A stretch of DNA of 64,000 nt, from contig NC_056550.1 of assembly GCF_910596095.1 (NCBI RefSeq), positions 20,704,001 to 20,768,000 on the forward strand, given 5' to 3'. This document shows, in pieces, positions 1-15,135 of this stretch. The position numbers were made by a program, and so were the translations under genes. A model generated the notes under the pieces. It had not been told where the DNA came from. It saw nothing but the letters and a program-made list of their open reading frames with translations, and ran no database searches. Position 1 is the first letter of the stretch. Every line of letters begins with the position of its first letter. The stretch is from Thunnus maccoyii (taxonomy: Eukaryota > Chordata > Actinopteri > Scombriformes > Scombridae).

Positions 1-3000
1 AGGCCGTGATAAGAAATGAGATCCACCAGAGGAGGCAAGATGGAGAGATCGATTACTGTGAGGTTTCCCATGATCCTGCCTCTCTCGAGGGAGAGCGAGC
101 TCCCGCTCCGGCACTGCGTGGGTCTCTCAACTGTCATTATCACCGATGGGAGCCACAATAGGTCAGGGAGATGAGATAACATTGTGAGCAGTGGAGCAGC
201 AGGTGAGAGGCTCAACAGGGCATGATTAGGTATCCGGGTCCCAGGGTGTAGCGTTGCCTCGGGTCTCAGGGGCCTCGGCCCCACCATCTGCCAGGGTGAA
301 TTCCTCCTGCTGTAGAGGAACCGCTCAATAACAGCACAAACTGTTGCTGTGGGGCGTTGCTTTGAGTTTCTCCTGTTACCTTTTCTAGAGAGAAGTGTTA
401 CACTTTACAGTTCTTTTGTTGCAGACTCAAACATAAGCTCAAAGAATGTAAGAAATCCTTGCAAAAAAAAGACTGCAACTTCTGATTTTTGTGTAGTAAT
501 TCTTTTTTGCTTTTTGCATGCATTAATAATAATCTGGCTCTATCTGCTGTGCTTTAAAATTAGAAATCCTGCTTTGTGTGTATAACAGAGCATATCCATG
601 TATATAAATGTCTTCCAGCTGCAGACCCAAGTCACCTGGCATTGCCCATGAAGCACTGAAAATAGCATTTGTCAGATATATAGTCCAGATCCTACCAGTT
701 TTCTGGACTATAGGTTTTTGGGGCTCCAGTGTGAGGCCATCAGTCAGTGAGAGCACACCCCAGGGATGCTCTGATGACAGCCATGCTGGATGGTTCACAC
801 ATGACCTAAGAGCGCTGCTGCACGCAACACCCTGTCCTGTGACCTGCCAGCGCCAGCTCCCACTTTGATCTGACAACATGGTGTAAAATTGGAGATGCCA
901 ACCGCACTCACACATGCCAGACATGTAGTCTGTCTGACAGACAGGCATGAAGACGGCTTAACATGAGAATATTGAATTAGGAGCTGTCGTGCAAATCTAT
1001 ATGTTGTGGTTGTAAAGCTCTCAGCTTACCAGACAGGCCAGGTGAGCGACGATCAATCAAAGTTTTGTAATGGATACTCTTTGATATAGAGCTCTGCAGG
1101 AAATAAGGAGCAGGATCAAATCTTTACCCGTCGTGTAGTTTTCACTCACATGAAAAATAAGAATGACGAGTATATAACCAATGTTTTCAGAAAACTCTGA
1201 CACACACATTTTCAGAGACAGAATAATCTCAGCGGTCTTGATGAGATAACAGAAATGTGCGAGCGAAGAGCAGCAACCACATCTGTTAAATCACTTAAAA
1301 TCAGTTAAGAAGCTCACGGTGCTGTTGGAGATATCAGACACTGATAACTGTGACCAGAACCTCTAACCTTTAAGTAATAGATCCTGACATGCCCATATAT
1401 CTACTTTCACTGACATCAAACCCCAACGGCAGGCCACCCTGACCCACATCTAATATGTACAAGTACAATTTACATGCTATTCATATGAGCATTTATTTGT
1501 GGCTAAATATAATAGCGCATATTTTTTTAATAGGATGTTGTCAGACATCAGTCTGTCTTTGAACCCAGAACATTGGCTGTCTTTGTGTCTTTGTGCAGAT
1601 CCGGAGGGCTGTGATGACATGTCCAGATGTGGAGTTTGACCCCGCGATGACCCATAGTGGAGCCCACAGTGTTCCTGCTGTGCACCCCTGCAGCAAGCTG
1701 CTGAAAACTGCTGGGATTAATGGTTGCATATTATATTGCAGTAAAAAACTAGCAATGACAAAGTAAGCAGCAACACTAGCATAAGTTTTCCTCTTGAAGG
1801 GTAGACTACATTAACATTTACAGCTTGTACTGTAACAAATGAATAGTTTTATTTTCACATCTGGACATTTACATGACCCATCATTCATGGAATTATTCCA
1901 ACTCATTAATCAACCGTTATGTATTCTGACCAGCATCTAACAGCACAATATGACCTCATATAAATATAAATGGCCTACATATAATGTCTCAGGAGATAAA
2001 TTGAATGAATATATACACACACAGTCTTACAAGTATAAACATGATATATTGTATAACATAACCCAAACTAAAATCTAAATTTATGCATCAGTTTATGCCA
2101 ATTACAACACTGTATATCTGATTCAATTCATGGATAAATACTCTGTAATTATCCATATGAAGAAAGTATGTTTTGTAGTTATTTTTCTCATCCTATTTTA
2201 CACTTATATTCAGAAAACACAAAGACGTTACCAAAAAGCTGTTCAATTAAAGCTTCATCCTCAATCCTAATCAATCTAAATCAGGAACAAATTTGATCAT
2301 TATCCATTTTGTCAATCAATGAATTGTACAATAACTGCTCTGTATCAGCAGGTTTTTGTAGCAGCTTATGTTGGCCAGTAGTTTACACAAGTAATGTTTT
2401 TTTTTTTTTACAGCAGGGATCTATTAGAAATTGTTGAAAAATTGTTTGACTTCTTAACATTTTGTGTTACTGGACAGTAAAATTAAATCAATTATTCATA
2501 CTTAATGACTGTTTGAATGACTGTCTGTAATCAATGAATTAGCCAGTCAGTGCATCTGTTAATTTTATTTCAGATCAATACCTGAGACATATTAAATAAT
2601 AAAAATTTAAAATCAGATATTTTAACAACTTCAACCTCGTCTTTGTGCACAAGACTAGTTGTGTATCTAGCACAGCCTGAGATGAGGCCTGTTTTCAGTG
2701 TTGACAGAGCAGACCAGAGGATGAAGGGCTTTATCTGTTCCAGCTCCGGCTCTACCACATAACGTGGCCTCCATCTGTTCAGCCCATCAGATCTGGTCTA
2801 CTGCTGCCTTTTCTGTTGGAAAACAGTTTAGGTGCTGCTGACAGCCTCCGAACAACCCTGAACAAGGGGTCCAGCATGGGACTTACGACCCCCCTCCTGC
2901 CCAAACTCCTGCTGGGCCACCAGAAGGCCTCTGTTTTGATAGTGGTCATTACCCTCATTGGGCTGACCCTCTGAGCTAACATCCCTGCCATTAGATACAC

Positions 3001-5575
3001 AAGTAAGCACGACCGCAAGTATGCTCCATGACACTGGGTAAACATGTTGGCAGACTGGAGGAATGTGAAATGAGGGAAGTACGACAGTTCAAATAACTTT
3101 ATGTCTACTGCCACAGACAGAGGAGGGACGCCCATATAAAGTAACTATATGGGTGGCAATTTTCACAACATTTTGTGGTTTAACAGTAAAATGTGGTGAT
3201 GTTTTTTATTCAGATGTGAAGATAAAAAAAAGTCCTTATAACGTCTGGATTCATTCTCTCTTAATTGAATAGATTATTTCGAGCACCATCTGCTCTGACC
3301 TTGCCAGTCTGGATGAGTCGTCGGCTTGTGACGGATGAAGCACTAAATCTCACTCTACATTGTTCACCTTCGCCTTTTGGCGATGCCTCCAAATGGAAAA
3401 CTAGGTTGTTTTGCAGAAGCATGAGATGGAAAGAAGCTGGCTTCTCCATCACAGAAGCTCACATCACCACCTGGAGAACCTTTTAAGACACTGAGGCAGA
3501 AAATGTTTTCTTTGAAGGGTTTCATAGCTCATCTTGTGGTATCATGAGCTTCAAGTCACATGTTGGGACTAACTTACAACAAGCCAAGAACAAATGCGGC
3601 CATGAACCACACTTGCAGATAAGATTATGTATAATGAAACCAAGAAGGAGATTTTTATTGCAGGGGTGGCAGAAAATCAAAAGACTAGAAATAGTACCAT
3701 AAAAAGTCATGTAGCTTGGAATATAGAGTATAACAATGCCACTGTATCACTTTATCATGTGGTAGCAGTTCAGATTTATTAGAGCCAAACATTTGTTTCA
3801 TTGCCTGGTAACACGGATTTTGTGTTCACTCTGAAAACACTGAAAACCAAATCCTTACATCGCTTCTATACGACAATTCTTTGCCTGTGATACACAATAA
3901 ATGTGTGGATCATGAAAATATGACTTTTGTTTTAAGGTTCTATGTGCAATTTCATTAAAACTGTAAACCAATTTCTTCAGTTTTATTGTTCAATGGTTTT
4001 ATCTAAACAAAAATGTGAAAATGCACACAGATCAGCAGACAACCAGCAGCTATACTAACAGACTTCTCTAACAGCGCATATTCATCACAGTGCAACACTG
4101 TCAAGCTTGGGTTTATTATGGTTGCCGGACTTTTCGGGAGATCAGACCTCTGCCCTCAAACAAACACTCTGTGGGAGCATGTACTCATGTGGGCTGGGTG
4201 GCCTGCTGGGCTTTCTTGCTCCCTGGGGTGTCTGCTCGTGAGAGGGCCTGTTATTCGGAGAACATCCTGAGGCCCTCCCACCCTCCCGTAGTGTCTGCGC
4301 CTGCAGAGAGCAGGAGCTGGGAAAGCCCCGGTACAAGAGAGAACAAATTGTGGTTTGAAGCTGAAACACTGCTGTTTAGGTAAATATTGTAGCATGGGCG
4401 GAGAGCTGGGATTTTTGTTAGCACAACAGAAACAAAAGTGAAAACTGTGATTGAGGGGTTTTTTTTCTTTCTTTATAGCAAAACCATCATTAAACGACGG
4501 AACTACTTGCATGGCTGAGCTCACATTAACCACTTTCTCCTCTTCACGTCATCACCATATGGTCCACATTCACTGCAGCATTGGGAAAAAAACATGTACG
4601 GCATCATTATGTTAATGGTGACGCCTCTGCTGTGGCACTTAGCAGACAGAAGGCCGGGCAGAGAGGAGGGTGGGTGAGGGGGGGCGCTCACTGATTCCCA
4701 TACAGAAAAAACTATCATCTTCTCAAGCAGAAATAAGGACACATGCAAATGACTCAGCTGATGCAGACAGGCCATGAATACACTGACATCTATGCTTGTT
4801 GAGTGTATGTATTTGCATGTGTTTATCTGGATCTCAGACACTATAGAGCATCATCACGCTTGTAATCGTACAAAGGAAGGAGGTCATATTGGCCATAACG
4901 TCATTAGAGTGATGCTGAAGCCATCATATAACAGTTACAGCATGTGCAAAAATGACACATCACGCAACCTGATGCAGCTTCAAATTTGAAATGGCATTTT
5001 CTTTTTTTCACTGACACTGAAGAGATTTAAAGTTGCTGCTGCTCATATGAGGTGAAACGTGAGGTGCATTATTTTAGGTTTCCATGCTATTCAAAGTTGT
5101 AACCACACTGCAAAAAAAAATCCTGCTTTTTTCACAATTTGTCACTAAGTTATAGGAAGGTTTTGCCAAATTCCTCCTTGTGTATCTTTATGAAATTCAT
5201 CTCATAGTCCAGAAATTATGGAAGGACTAATTATTTCTAATTATCCAAACGTATTTGCTGATGTTATAAATACTGGATGTTTTTCATCCAATCAATTCCC
5301 TGACTGGAAATTCAATCAGTTAGTTATATTGGTTGCTTTTAGGAAATTGTGTAATTGTAGGTTTTTAATAAGCCTACATTGCAGTACTTTTGTAAATGAG
5401 TGACTCTTCTACAAAACCAGCACTGTCAATGCATAAATTAAGTCATAGAATACAGAAGTGTGCAGAAGTTCATTTAAAACACTGTAACCAGCTGAGACAA
5501 CTGAGTAGCTCCATTACAGTGTCATCATAGATGTGTTGGACTCGTTTTGATCGCTTACCAACATAAAACAGTCAT
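1..5575. other. Left flank, no gene recognised
   Basis: This AT-rich stretch has no gene I can name. Open frames are short and scattered, without consistent splice sites or a recognisable protein. Three islands are richer in GC than their surroundings: about 600-960, 1540-1710 and 4085-4385. The second follows a strong acceptor-like pyrimidine tract and reads open for about 55 codons; it is treated as a finding. The region could be intergenic or an intron of a gene outside the window. Confidence 0.5.
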
Positions 5576-5579
5576 CTGT

Positions 5580-5592
5580 CGCCCTCTGCTGG
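5580..5592 (-). promoter_or_regulatory. CTCF-like motif
   Basis: Read on the minus strand, this 13-mer fits every position of the CTCF core consensus CCASYAGRKGGCR. It lies just left of a second, oppositely oriented site. Binding is inferred from the motif alone. Confidence 0.4.
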
Positions 5593-5626
5593 CCTAATTT
5601 GTTCAATGTGACTAACATGTTGTGAA

Positions 5627-5639
5627 CCACTAGGGGACG
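5627..5639 (+). promoter_or_regulatory. CTCF-like motif, one mismatch
   Basis: The plus strand reads CCACTAGGGGACG, one base from the CTCF core CCASYAGRKGGCR (A for G inside the GGC). It points away from the motif at 5580-5592, with 34 bases between them. Confidence 0.35.
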
Positions 5640-5677
5640 CTGCAGCGTACAGGAATATACAGATGGGTGTCAAAGTA

Positions 5678-6157
5678 AAGAAAAACTGGTCCAGGTCTGA
5701 ATGCTTGACCCCTATAGTGAGGGGATCTGGTGGCTCTGTTATGCTGTGGGGGGCATTTTACTGGCATGGTTTGGGTCCAGTTGTCCCCTTAGAGAGGGGA
5801 GGGTCACTGCAAATCAATATAAAGTTGTTCGGAGTCATCACCTTTATTTTGTGATGAAACATTTCCATCCTGATGGGAGTGATCTCTTCCAGGATGACAA
5901 TGCCCCAGTTCATCAGGCCTCACTGAATGGTTTGGTGAGTATGAAAATGATGTGAATCATATGCTATGGCCTTCACAGTCACCAGATTTCAATCCAACTG
6001 AGCACCTATGGGAGATTTTGGACTGACCTGAATGGTGTAATCCCTCCAGAAGAGTTCCAGATGCTTGTAGAATCAATTCCCAGGCTGAGGAACACAATTC
6101 AAAAAGATATTCCCTCATTTGTTGTTTTAATGATAGTGATGGAGAGCGCTGCCTAAC
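5678..6157 (+). mobile_element. Tc1-like transposase fragment, left arm
   Basis: The plus strand encodes the C-terminal half of a Tc1/mariner transposase. Recognisable pieces are GGSVMLWGAFYWHG, LFQDDNAPVHQ with one catalytic aspartate, and the sense of a following SPDFNPTEHLWEIL. Stops and a frame shift make it a dead copy. No N-terminal DNA-binding domain and no terminal inverted repeats are visible. Positions 5678-6030 are repeated in inverted orientation at 6158-6510. The bases from 6031 to 6157 continue the transposase C-terminus and act as a spacer. Confidence 0.85.
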
Positions 6158-6510
6158 ACGTCAGTCCAATATCTCCCATAGGTGCTCATTTGGGTTTAGA
6201 TCTGGTGACTGTGGGGGCCATAGCATATGATTCACATCATTTTCATACTCACCAAATCATTCAGTGAGGCCTGGTGAACTGAGGCATTGTCATCCTGGAA
6301 GAGACCACTCCCATCAGGATAGAAATGTTTCATCACAAAATAAAGGTGATCACTCAGAACAACTTTGTATTGATTTGCAGTGACCCTTCCCTCTCTGAGG
6401 GGACAACTGGACCCAAACCATGCCAGCAAAATGCCTCCCAAAGCATAACAGAGTCACCAGATCCCCTCACTGTAAGGGTCAAGCATTCAGACTTGTACCA
6501 GTTTTTCTGT
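6158..6510 (-). mobile_element. Tc1-like transposase fragment, right arm (inverted)
   Basis: The minus strand repeats the fragment at 5678-6030 over about 353 bases, with roughly 25 differences counted by eye. It includes the same LFQDDNA motif and the same pseudo-exon end. It breaks at almost the same transposase residue as the left arm, so the two form one inverted duplication or were inserted as one unit. Both arms are non-coding now. Confidence 0.85.
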
Positions 6511-7690
6511 TAATTTGTCAGCTGTCTGTATGTACACTGTAAAGTTTTCAATAGAGAAAAAAAAATACTTTAAAATACTATACTAAATACTATATAATAT
6601 ATAAGTATAGATAATAATATCTTTGCATTATACTAATATCTTTATACATTTGGTGCCTCCACTTTACTGCACATGCTCCAGTCATCTCTGTATGTTCTCT
6701 GTACATTTATAAACTTGGGAGTTGCTCCTCACATGTGAATAAGCACATTGGTTGAACACCTTGTACATTCTTGAAGTTGTAAATTCCAACCTTATAATAT
6801 CTTCGTAGTGTGTATATTCACCCTTCCTTATAAAGCACAAGTCTTGTTTTTATATCTCAGAAAGCTTTGCTGCCAGTTTAAATAATTCTGATTGAACTGT
6901 CACATTATTCCCATTTGCTAGTTGCCTTTTCTGCAAAAAAAAAAAATGTATTTACATCCAGGGTTTGAGAATTTCTTCAATTGGTAGTTTATTATGTAAA
7001 AACTGACCACAGGTGTTCTTGAGCACTCTGTCATTTTAAGCCGAGGGTGGGAGAGAGTCCCTTCTGCCTTTCATAGTAGTCTGGGATTCAGTTTCCATGA
7101 GTCATTGGTCTTGTTGTAGGACTGATAAAATTGACAATTGCCGTTTCTTTTTACCCTTATGGAGTTGACAACCTATGAGAACATACTAAATTGCCAAGCT
7201 TGTGTACCTATAGACTTAGTCTTAAGATGTCAGTTTACTATGAAGTTTAACATACACTATTTTGAAAAAACAAAAATTTTGAACTTGCTTTTAGGTGGCC
7301 CACATGATCTGAAATCACCTTCATAAATATTTAAAGTTTTCTAAATTGACCAATTTTAGATTTTATTCTGAATCTTCAGATTGATTAAGGTACCGCCCAT
7401 TTTCAGCAAGTCTGAATAATCTGATGTTCAAAATTATCTCCAGCTCAAGTTAAGCACATAAATTCTCTTTATTTCATGGATGGATCCATCTCAACTTGTC
7501 ACACACCAATTGGTAATACTCACTGTACCACCACATCTGTTCATTATACACTAGCGAACCACTGGATATACTTGGGGATAAAAAATAAACTACAGACAAG
7601 TAAAACAGATTGTGCTCATGTATGATTTAGTTCAAAAGCCAAAGGAAATGAGAGTTGGACTAAGAAAGTCAAACAGCAGAAAAGGCAATT
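6511..7690. other. Intergenic spacer left of rps11
   Basis: AT-rich DNA with homopolymer runs and a TA-rich patch near 6570-6650. No coding exon, RNA gene or recognisable transposon was seen. It ends at the probable 3' end of rps11. Confidence 0.6.
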
Positions 7691-7704
7691 TAAACAAGGT
7701 TTTC

Positions 7705-7710
7705 TTTATT
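7705..7710 (-). terminator. rps11 polyadenylation signal
   Basis: The plus strand reads TTTATT, giving AATAAA on the minus strand 58 bases after the rps11 stop codon. Cleavage is expected about 15-20 bases further on, near 7690. Confidence 0.8.
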
Positions 7711-7767
7711 TGACAGTGAGACAAGTCAGCCAATGGCAGCCTTCCTGTTCACAGTCATCTTGCACAC

Positions 7768-10407
<2,640 letters not shown>

Positions 10408-10850
10408 CTTTGCCTGCCGAGTCGTAAAGAGGCCTGTAGACTCGCGCGACGGACGGAAGAGCACAAGACACGGGAAATGACGTTGGTGAAAAGGCGAGGC
10501 TAAAAAAAAAAAAAATCCGGACATAAATGTTTTTTATTGTTTTATAAGTTTTACTAATGGAACCAAAGAGCTGTAAAAACACCCTTTAAATAATGTATAG
10601 TTCATTTGCAGTACAATCTTTCACAAAGCGTCGTTCATAATAGTGACAAATGCGGTGAATAGATCTATAAAACATCAACAGCGCATGAGCTCATCGCCCC
10701 ATTCGTTTAACATCGTGGTATCACATCAGTCCCATCAGCTCCAGAGGAGATTAGCAAATCTGATTCAGGCGCCATCCGGTTTCGGTTGCAACAAACAAAT
10801 AAAATGTGGTCACATGACGGTACGGAAGCAGATCTAAACAGAACAACAAG
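10408..10850. promoter_or_regulatory. Shared divergent promoter of rps11 and bax
   Basis: Only 443 bases separate the two start codons, with no TATA box at a useful distance. On the rps11 side the minus strand has CTCTTCCGTCC at 10451-10461, a good 5'-terminal oligopyrimidine start typical of ribosomal protein mRNAs. CpG pairs cluster at 10420-10500, and a CRE-like AACGTCAT lies at about 10477-10484. YY1-like ATGGC cores overlap both start codons (AAGATGGCGG for rps11, AAGATGGCATC for bax). An A run at 10503-10515 interrupts the interval. Promoter activity in both directions is inferred from position. Confidence 0.65.
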
Positions 10851-12657
10851 ATGGCATCGCACCCGGGAGGAGGTGATCAAGGTAGCAACGGTAATATTAT
10901 GAAATTAATTTCACGGTGACAGTGTTGACAACAGCGTGGTAGACATAGACCATTTGTCACTTTAACTGTTAAATCTTGTTTTGTGGTTGTTGCTCGTTTG
11001 CTTGCTAGCATTGACATTAGCTGAACTGAAGTTAGCATGATAGCTAAACGTTAGCCCAACGTACGCGAGCACTTTGCGTTTTTTATAGATGGCTTGGTCA
11101 CAGTTAGACAGCTGTGAATAAGCAGAACTGAACGAAAACCGAAACATACTTATCAGCAGACTTCATCTTTTGACATTGAAAATGTCAAGGTAGATGTCCA
11201 GTATTATATGTAGCCGCAACAGTGTCAAACTTCGGCAAATTAACTTAACGTTAGCAAACAAATAACAGACTGTAGGTATATGTGTTGCCTTGGTATACTT
11301 TAAATGTCTCTCGCGTGGTTGTTTTATATATAAAAACAACAGATATAAAGAGGAGAGCACAGAGATCAATCGAAATATACTGACGAATTTTTTTTTTTAA
11401 AGTGTTTTCATTTTTTTATCCGTTATTTTAAGTTTGTTTAATCTTAATCAACTCATTGTTGAGTGTGACACTACACATACAGTCATATTATTCCTTAATT
11501 TGTGTATAATATGAGGAAATTGTGGTTGTAAAACTGTTGTATCTTGGATGATTTAACACCGACCTTTGTCTCTCAGGAAACAGCAAAGAGCAGATACTGG
11601 AAGTAGGAGCTGTTTTGTTAAAGGAGTAAGTTCATACTGTACACTCTGCCCTCTCATTATAGAATTGGGCAAAAGAGTGAGATCATACTTATTGTCCGTC
11701 TTTGTCCCCCTGTGTAGCTTCATCTACGAGCGTGTCCAGCGGCATGGAGACGACAATACTAAAGTGACAAGGGCACAGCTGGGTGGAGGAGAGCTGTGTG
11801 ACCCAAACCACAAGAAGCTTGCCCAGTGCCTGCAGCAGATTGGAGATGAGTTGGATGGAAATGTAGAGCTCCAAAGGTAGGCTACTTGTCTTGTGTGGTA
11901 GTCCCATCAAATTCCACACCCAAAGAATCATGAATTCACCAGATTTCACCATTAATAACTGTAAAATTAGCTTGTCCCTAATTGCTAAATGTTGTTTTCC
12001 CCAGGATGATAAACGACACTTCACTCAGTCCCACGAAAGAGATGTTTATGAGAGTCGCCGTCGAGATCTTCTCGGATGGAAAATTCAACTGGGGCAGGGT
12101 GGTTGCGCTGTTCTACTTTGCCTGTCGACTCGTCATCAAAGTGAGTGTAGCAGCTCCCTCGTATCCCACTTCTGTGCTGTATTATGGAACTAATGATTAT
12201 TTTCATTATCAATTAATCTCTTGATTGTTTTCTCAATTACTAAATTAGTTGTTTGGTCGATTAAATGTCAGAAAAAGGTGAAAAATGTTGATCACTGTTG
12301 AATAATAAAGTCTAACATATCCTCCCTTCACACCTTCTTAGGCTCTTGTGACTAATGTCCCTGATATCATCAGAACAATAATCACTTGGACCATGGACTA
12401 CCTCCGGGAACATGTGATCAACTGGATCAGGGATCAAGGTGGCTGGGTAAGGAGCTAAATAACAAATGCAGTTCAAAATAAATCATTAATTATCATTAAT
12501 TGATTAGTTACTTGTATGACATATGTTAATATTCATGTCTGTTGTTCCTGACTTTTAGGAGGGCATTCGCTCCCACTTCGGCACTCCCACATGGCAAACG
12601 GTGGGGGTTTTCCTTGCGGGTGTCCTCACCACTGTTCTAGTCATTCGCAAGATGTGA
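10851..12657 (+). CDS. bax: Apoptosis regulator Bax
   Basis: Pro-apoptotic Bcl-2 family effector that moves from cytosol to the mitochondrial outer membrane and forms pores. Six coding exons: 10851-10890, 11577-11625, 11718-11876, 12005-12140, 12342-12446 and 12559-12657. All are GT-AG and in phase, 588 bases or 195 residues, close to 192 in other vertebrates. BH3 lies at about residues 64-78 (LAQCLQQIGDELDGN), BH1 at about 106-125 with NWGRVV, and BH2 at about 156-170 with WIRDQGGWEG. The last 20 or so residues form the hydrophobic tail anchor ending VIRKM. The start fits a short Gly-rich N-terminus as in fish Bax. No clear p53 element was found nearby, but I could not scan exhaustively. Confidence 0.97.
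12186..12300 (+). repeat. Truncated teleost interspersed repeat in bax intron 4
   Basis: The phrases CTAATGATTATTTTCATTATC, then GTTTGGTCGATTAAATGTCAG, match one end of a dispersed fish repeat I recognise by its run of ATTAAT motifs. Longer copies are at 24896-25250 and, inverted, at 25759-26120. The class (probably a non-autonomous DNA transposon) is uncertain. Confidence 0.7.
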
Positions 12658-13558
12658 GGGGTCTGTGAAGAGCTGACAGTGGAAAGATGAGAATAACTGC
12701 AACAATGGGGAACATGGAAGCAGGAAGACAACCAGGACAACAGAAAGAAGCTATGGCATAGTGAACAAGTTGAACAGGAAGAACTTGTATTTGGATGCGA
12801 GGAAACACGCTCCATTTCTGTCTCCCATTCATTACTCAGAATTGGGAGTTGGACTGAATGCGCTGTCGTACCCATAATCCCTATGCCGCTGTGGAAGTGA
12901 GCGGTGCATGATTATATGCACAACATGGGAGGGAGGGGAGAGGTTGTCAGACTTGAACAGGGAACGTATTATAAGTAATTTATTTTTTACTTGGTACAGA
13001 TTAAAACAAGTCACTGCATTCTGTTTTCTGCCCTAATTGCCGAAACATCTACGGACTGAAATCTTTTTTTTTTTTCTTTTTTTTTTGATGGAATTAGGGG
13101 TCTCCTCTTTGCATTGTTTTCATTGTAGTTTTACTTTCGTTCCACTTGACTCGCTTTTCTGATCTCCCCACTTTCTCTTATCAATTTCATCATGGTTTGT
13201 GTATGCTTGAGAATACATCTTCATATGTATTTGTGAGTATTTACTGGTGTAACTCTGTAATGATCTGCTGACTTGAGGGTGGTCACATCAAGTTAAAATC
13301 AAGTTTAAAAAAAAAAAAAAAAGAGAGAGATTTTTACAAACAATTATTTAATTTGCCAAGAAGATAATGAAGATAGAGACAAATTACATCTCAAATAATA
13401 ATATGGGCTCAAACATACCCAGATAATTCCTCCCGTTTTTTTCCTGTGAATGCGTTCTATAACCTTATTTCACCGGATAACAATTTGAAGTGCCACAGCA
13501 GGAACTTGTCTCCAAAGCAATATGTGTATCCATGTTTAGACATGTCCTGCATCTTCTC

Positions 13559-13595
<37 letters not shown>

Positions 13596-14045
13596 TGACC
13601 TCAGCAAACTTGACAGTAAACAATATACTACTACTTTTTTAATGTCACATTTAATCATAGGCTGCAATTTGACATTTTGACCAGAATTGTGACCTTAATG
13701 TGGCTCCCACAAAGAGGAACCTTCCTTGTGATTGGAGCCATATGTCATGAACTGACATTTCCTGTGGTCTAAGAAAGATGTTGTTCTGCAGACACAGAAA
13801 GCACTGGACTCACAGATGCTTACCTCACTTTACAAGTACTGTATTTTTAACGTGAGTTTTTCAAACTGCAACAGAAAAAAACATGTTTTTATATATTCTT
13901 GTTTGTTAGTGCCTTTGTGTTCATTTTTTACTATGAAGACACTGATTTTTTCACCTTTTTCTATTACATTTGTAAAGCTGAAATTTGTTTCAATTTTCCC
14001 TCAAAGTCTTTGCAGTGACCTTGTATGTTGGAATAAATAAAATCT
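12658..14045 (+). other. bax 3' untranslated region (probable)
   Basis: No other gene lies here. The region has T-rich and A-rich runs, including a 25-A tract at 13565-13589. It ends at overlapping AATAAA signals at about 14031-14041, followed by T-rich sequence. A shorter 3' end is possible, because no transcript evidence is available. Confidence 0.5.
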
Positions 14046-14049
14046 TTAC

Positions 14050-15110
14050 ACGCTTACTTTTGATATGTATTAATGAATAAAGGCTTATAGGGGCTTATAT
14101 TGAACCGTCTTACAGTGATACATACATAAATAATTTACCAGAGTTGATTCCAAGAGCTTCAGAACATATGCACAATTTTGCTATTCTAACTATATTAATA
14201 GTATTTGAAGAAAAAATATAAATTTAGTCTTATGGGAGCTATTGAAGGATAGGCCATTGGGTTATTAAAAAATACTGAATATGAGTAAGTAAAGGACTCT
14301 GTTCTGCCTCTAAAAGTTGTGTGTGTTATTGAAAAATAAGTAACTCAAGTGCCTATCTCTACGTTGTAGCAGGGATCCTTGTGGATTACGGTAACAGTTC
14401 AGCTAGTTGTTGTCTGTGGAGTTTAGCAGTGACTCATTCAGGCTGTACTCTCATTCACCAGGGTTAATATTTGTTTACTTAGTTGGTAATTTATTCACCC
14501 TATACCTCCTGAACCCAGCCATGCAGTGCCTGAGAGGCCATCAAACAGTAAATGTTCTTACTAAGATTTCCAGTAATCTATCCATTACATTAATATTTTG
14601 CCTGATGATGGTGCTCAAAGAAAAGTCATTGGGTGACAAAACCTCAGATTCAACCTCTAGGGCTCATGAATATCCACAACAAATGTCATGGATATGTAGG
14701 CATTACAGTGCTTTTCAAGTCATTTCAAGCGAGATCTACAAAGACTAAACTGTTGTTGCGCAAACGAGGAAAGTGAAAGGATCATCAAATCGTCACAAAT
14801 TGTTCACTGGGGACCAAATTTAATGAAAATCTGGTTAGTTAGTCATTTTGCTCAGATCAAAGTTTTGGGCAGATGTACAGGAACACCACCTAAGCAAACA
14901 GCCTGATAGTGTTCAAACAGCATTCAAAGCCTGGAAATGACAATTGCTGTTTTGATCTACCTTTCTATAAGTAAAGTAAATAAACCCCATATAATTTATT
15001 TAGACCACACAGAAATGTCACTGTGTAGAATGTAAACTAACTAATCAATATGATGTTGATATTACAGATTTGATTGTGAATAAGTGAGATCAATGATGTA
15101 TCAGACATTT
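14050..15110. other. Spacer between bax and map3k14 3' ends
   Basis: About 1 kb of AT-rich DNA between two convergent transcripts. I see no coding exon, RNA gene or named repeat in it. Confidence 0.5.
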
Positions 15111-15129
15111 TGCAGAGTTCAGTACACTG

Positions 15130-15135
15130 TTTAAT
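15130..15135 (-). terminator. Possible map3k14 polyadenylation signal
   Basis: The minus strand reads ATTAAA about 300 bases after the map3k14 stop codon. It is the best signal on this strand in the expected range, but a variant hexamer. Confidence 0.4.

Noticed and set aside
5663-5854. 63-codon frame as a small gene
   Set aside because: It is part of the Tc1 transposase left arm.
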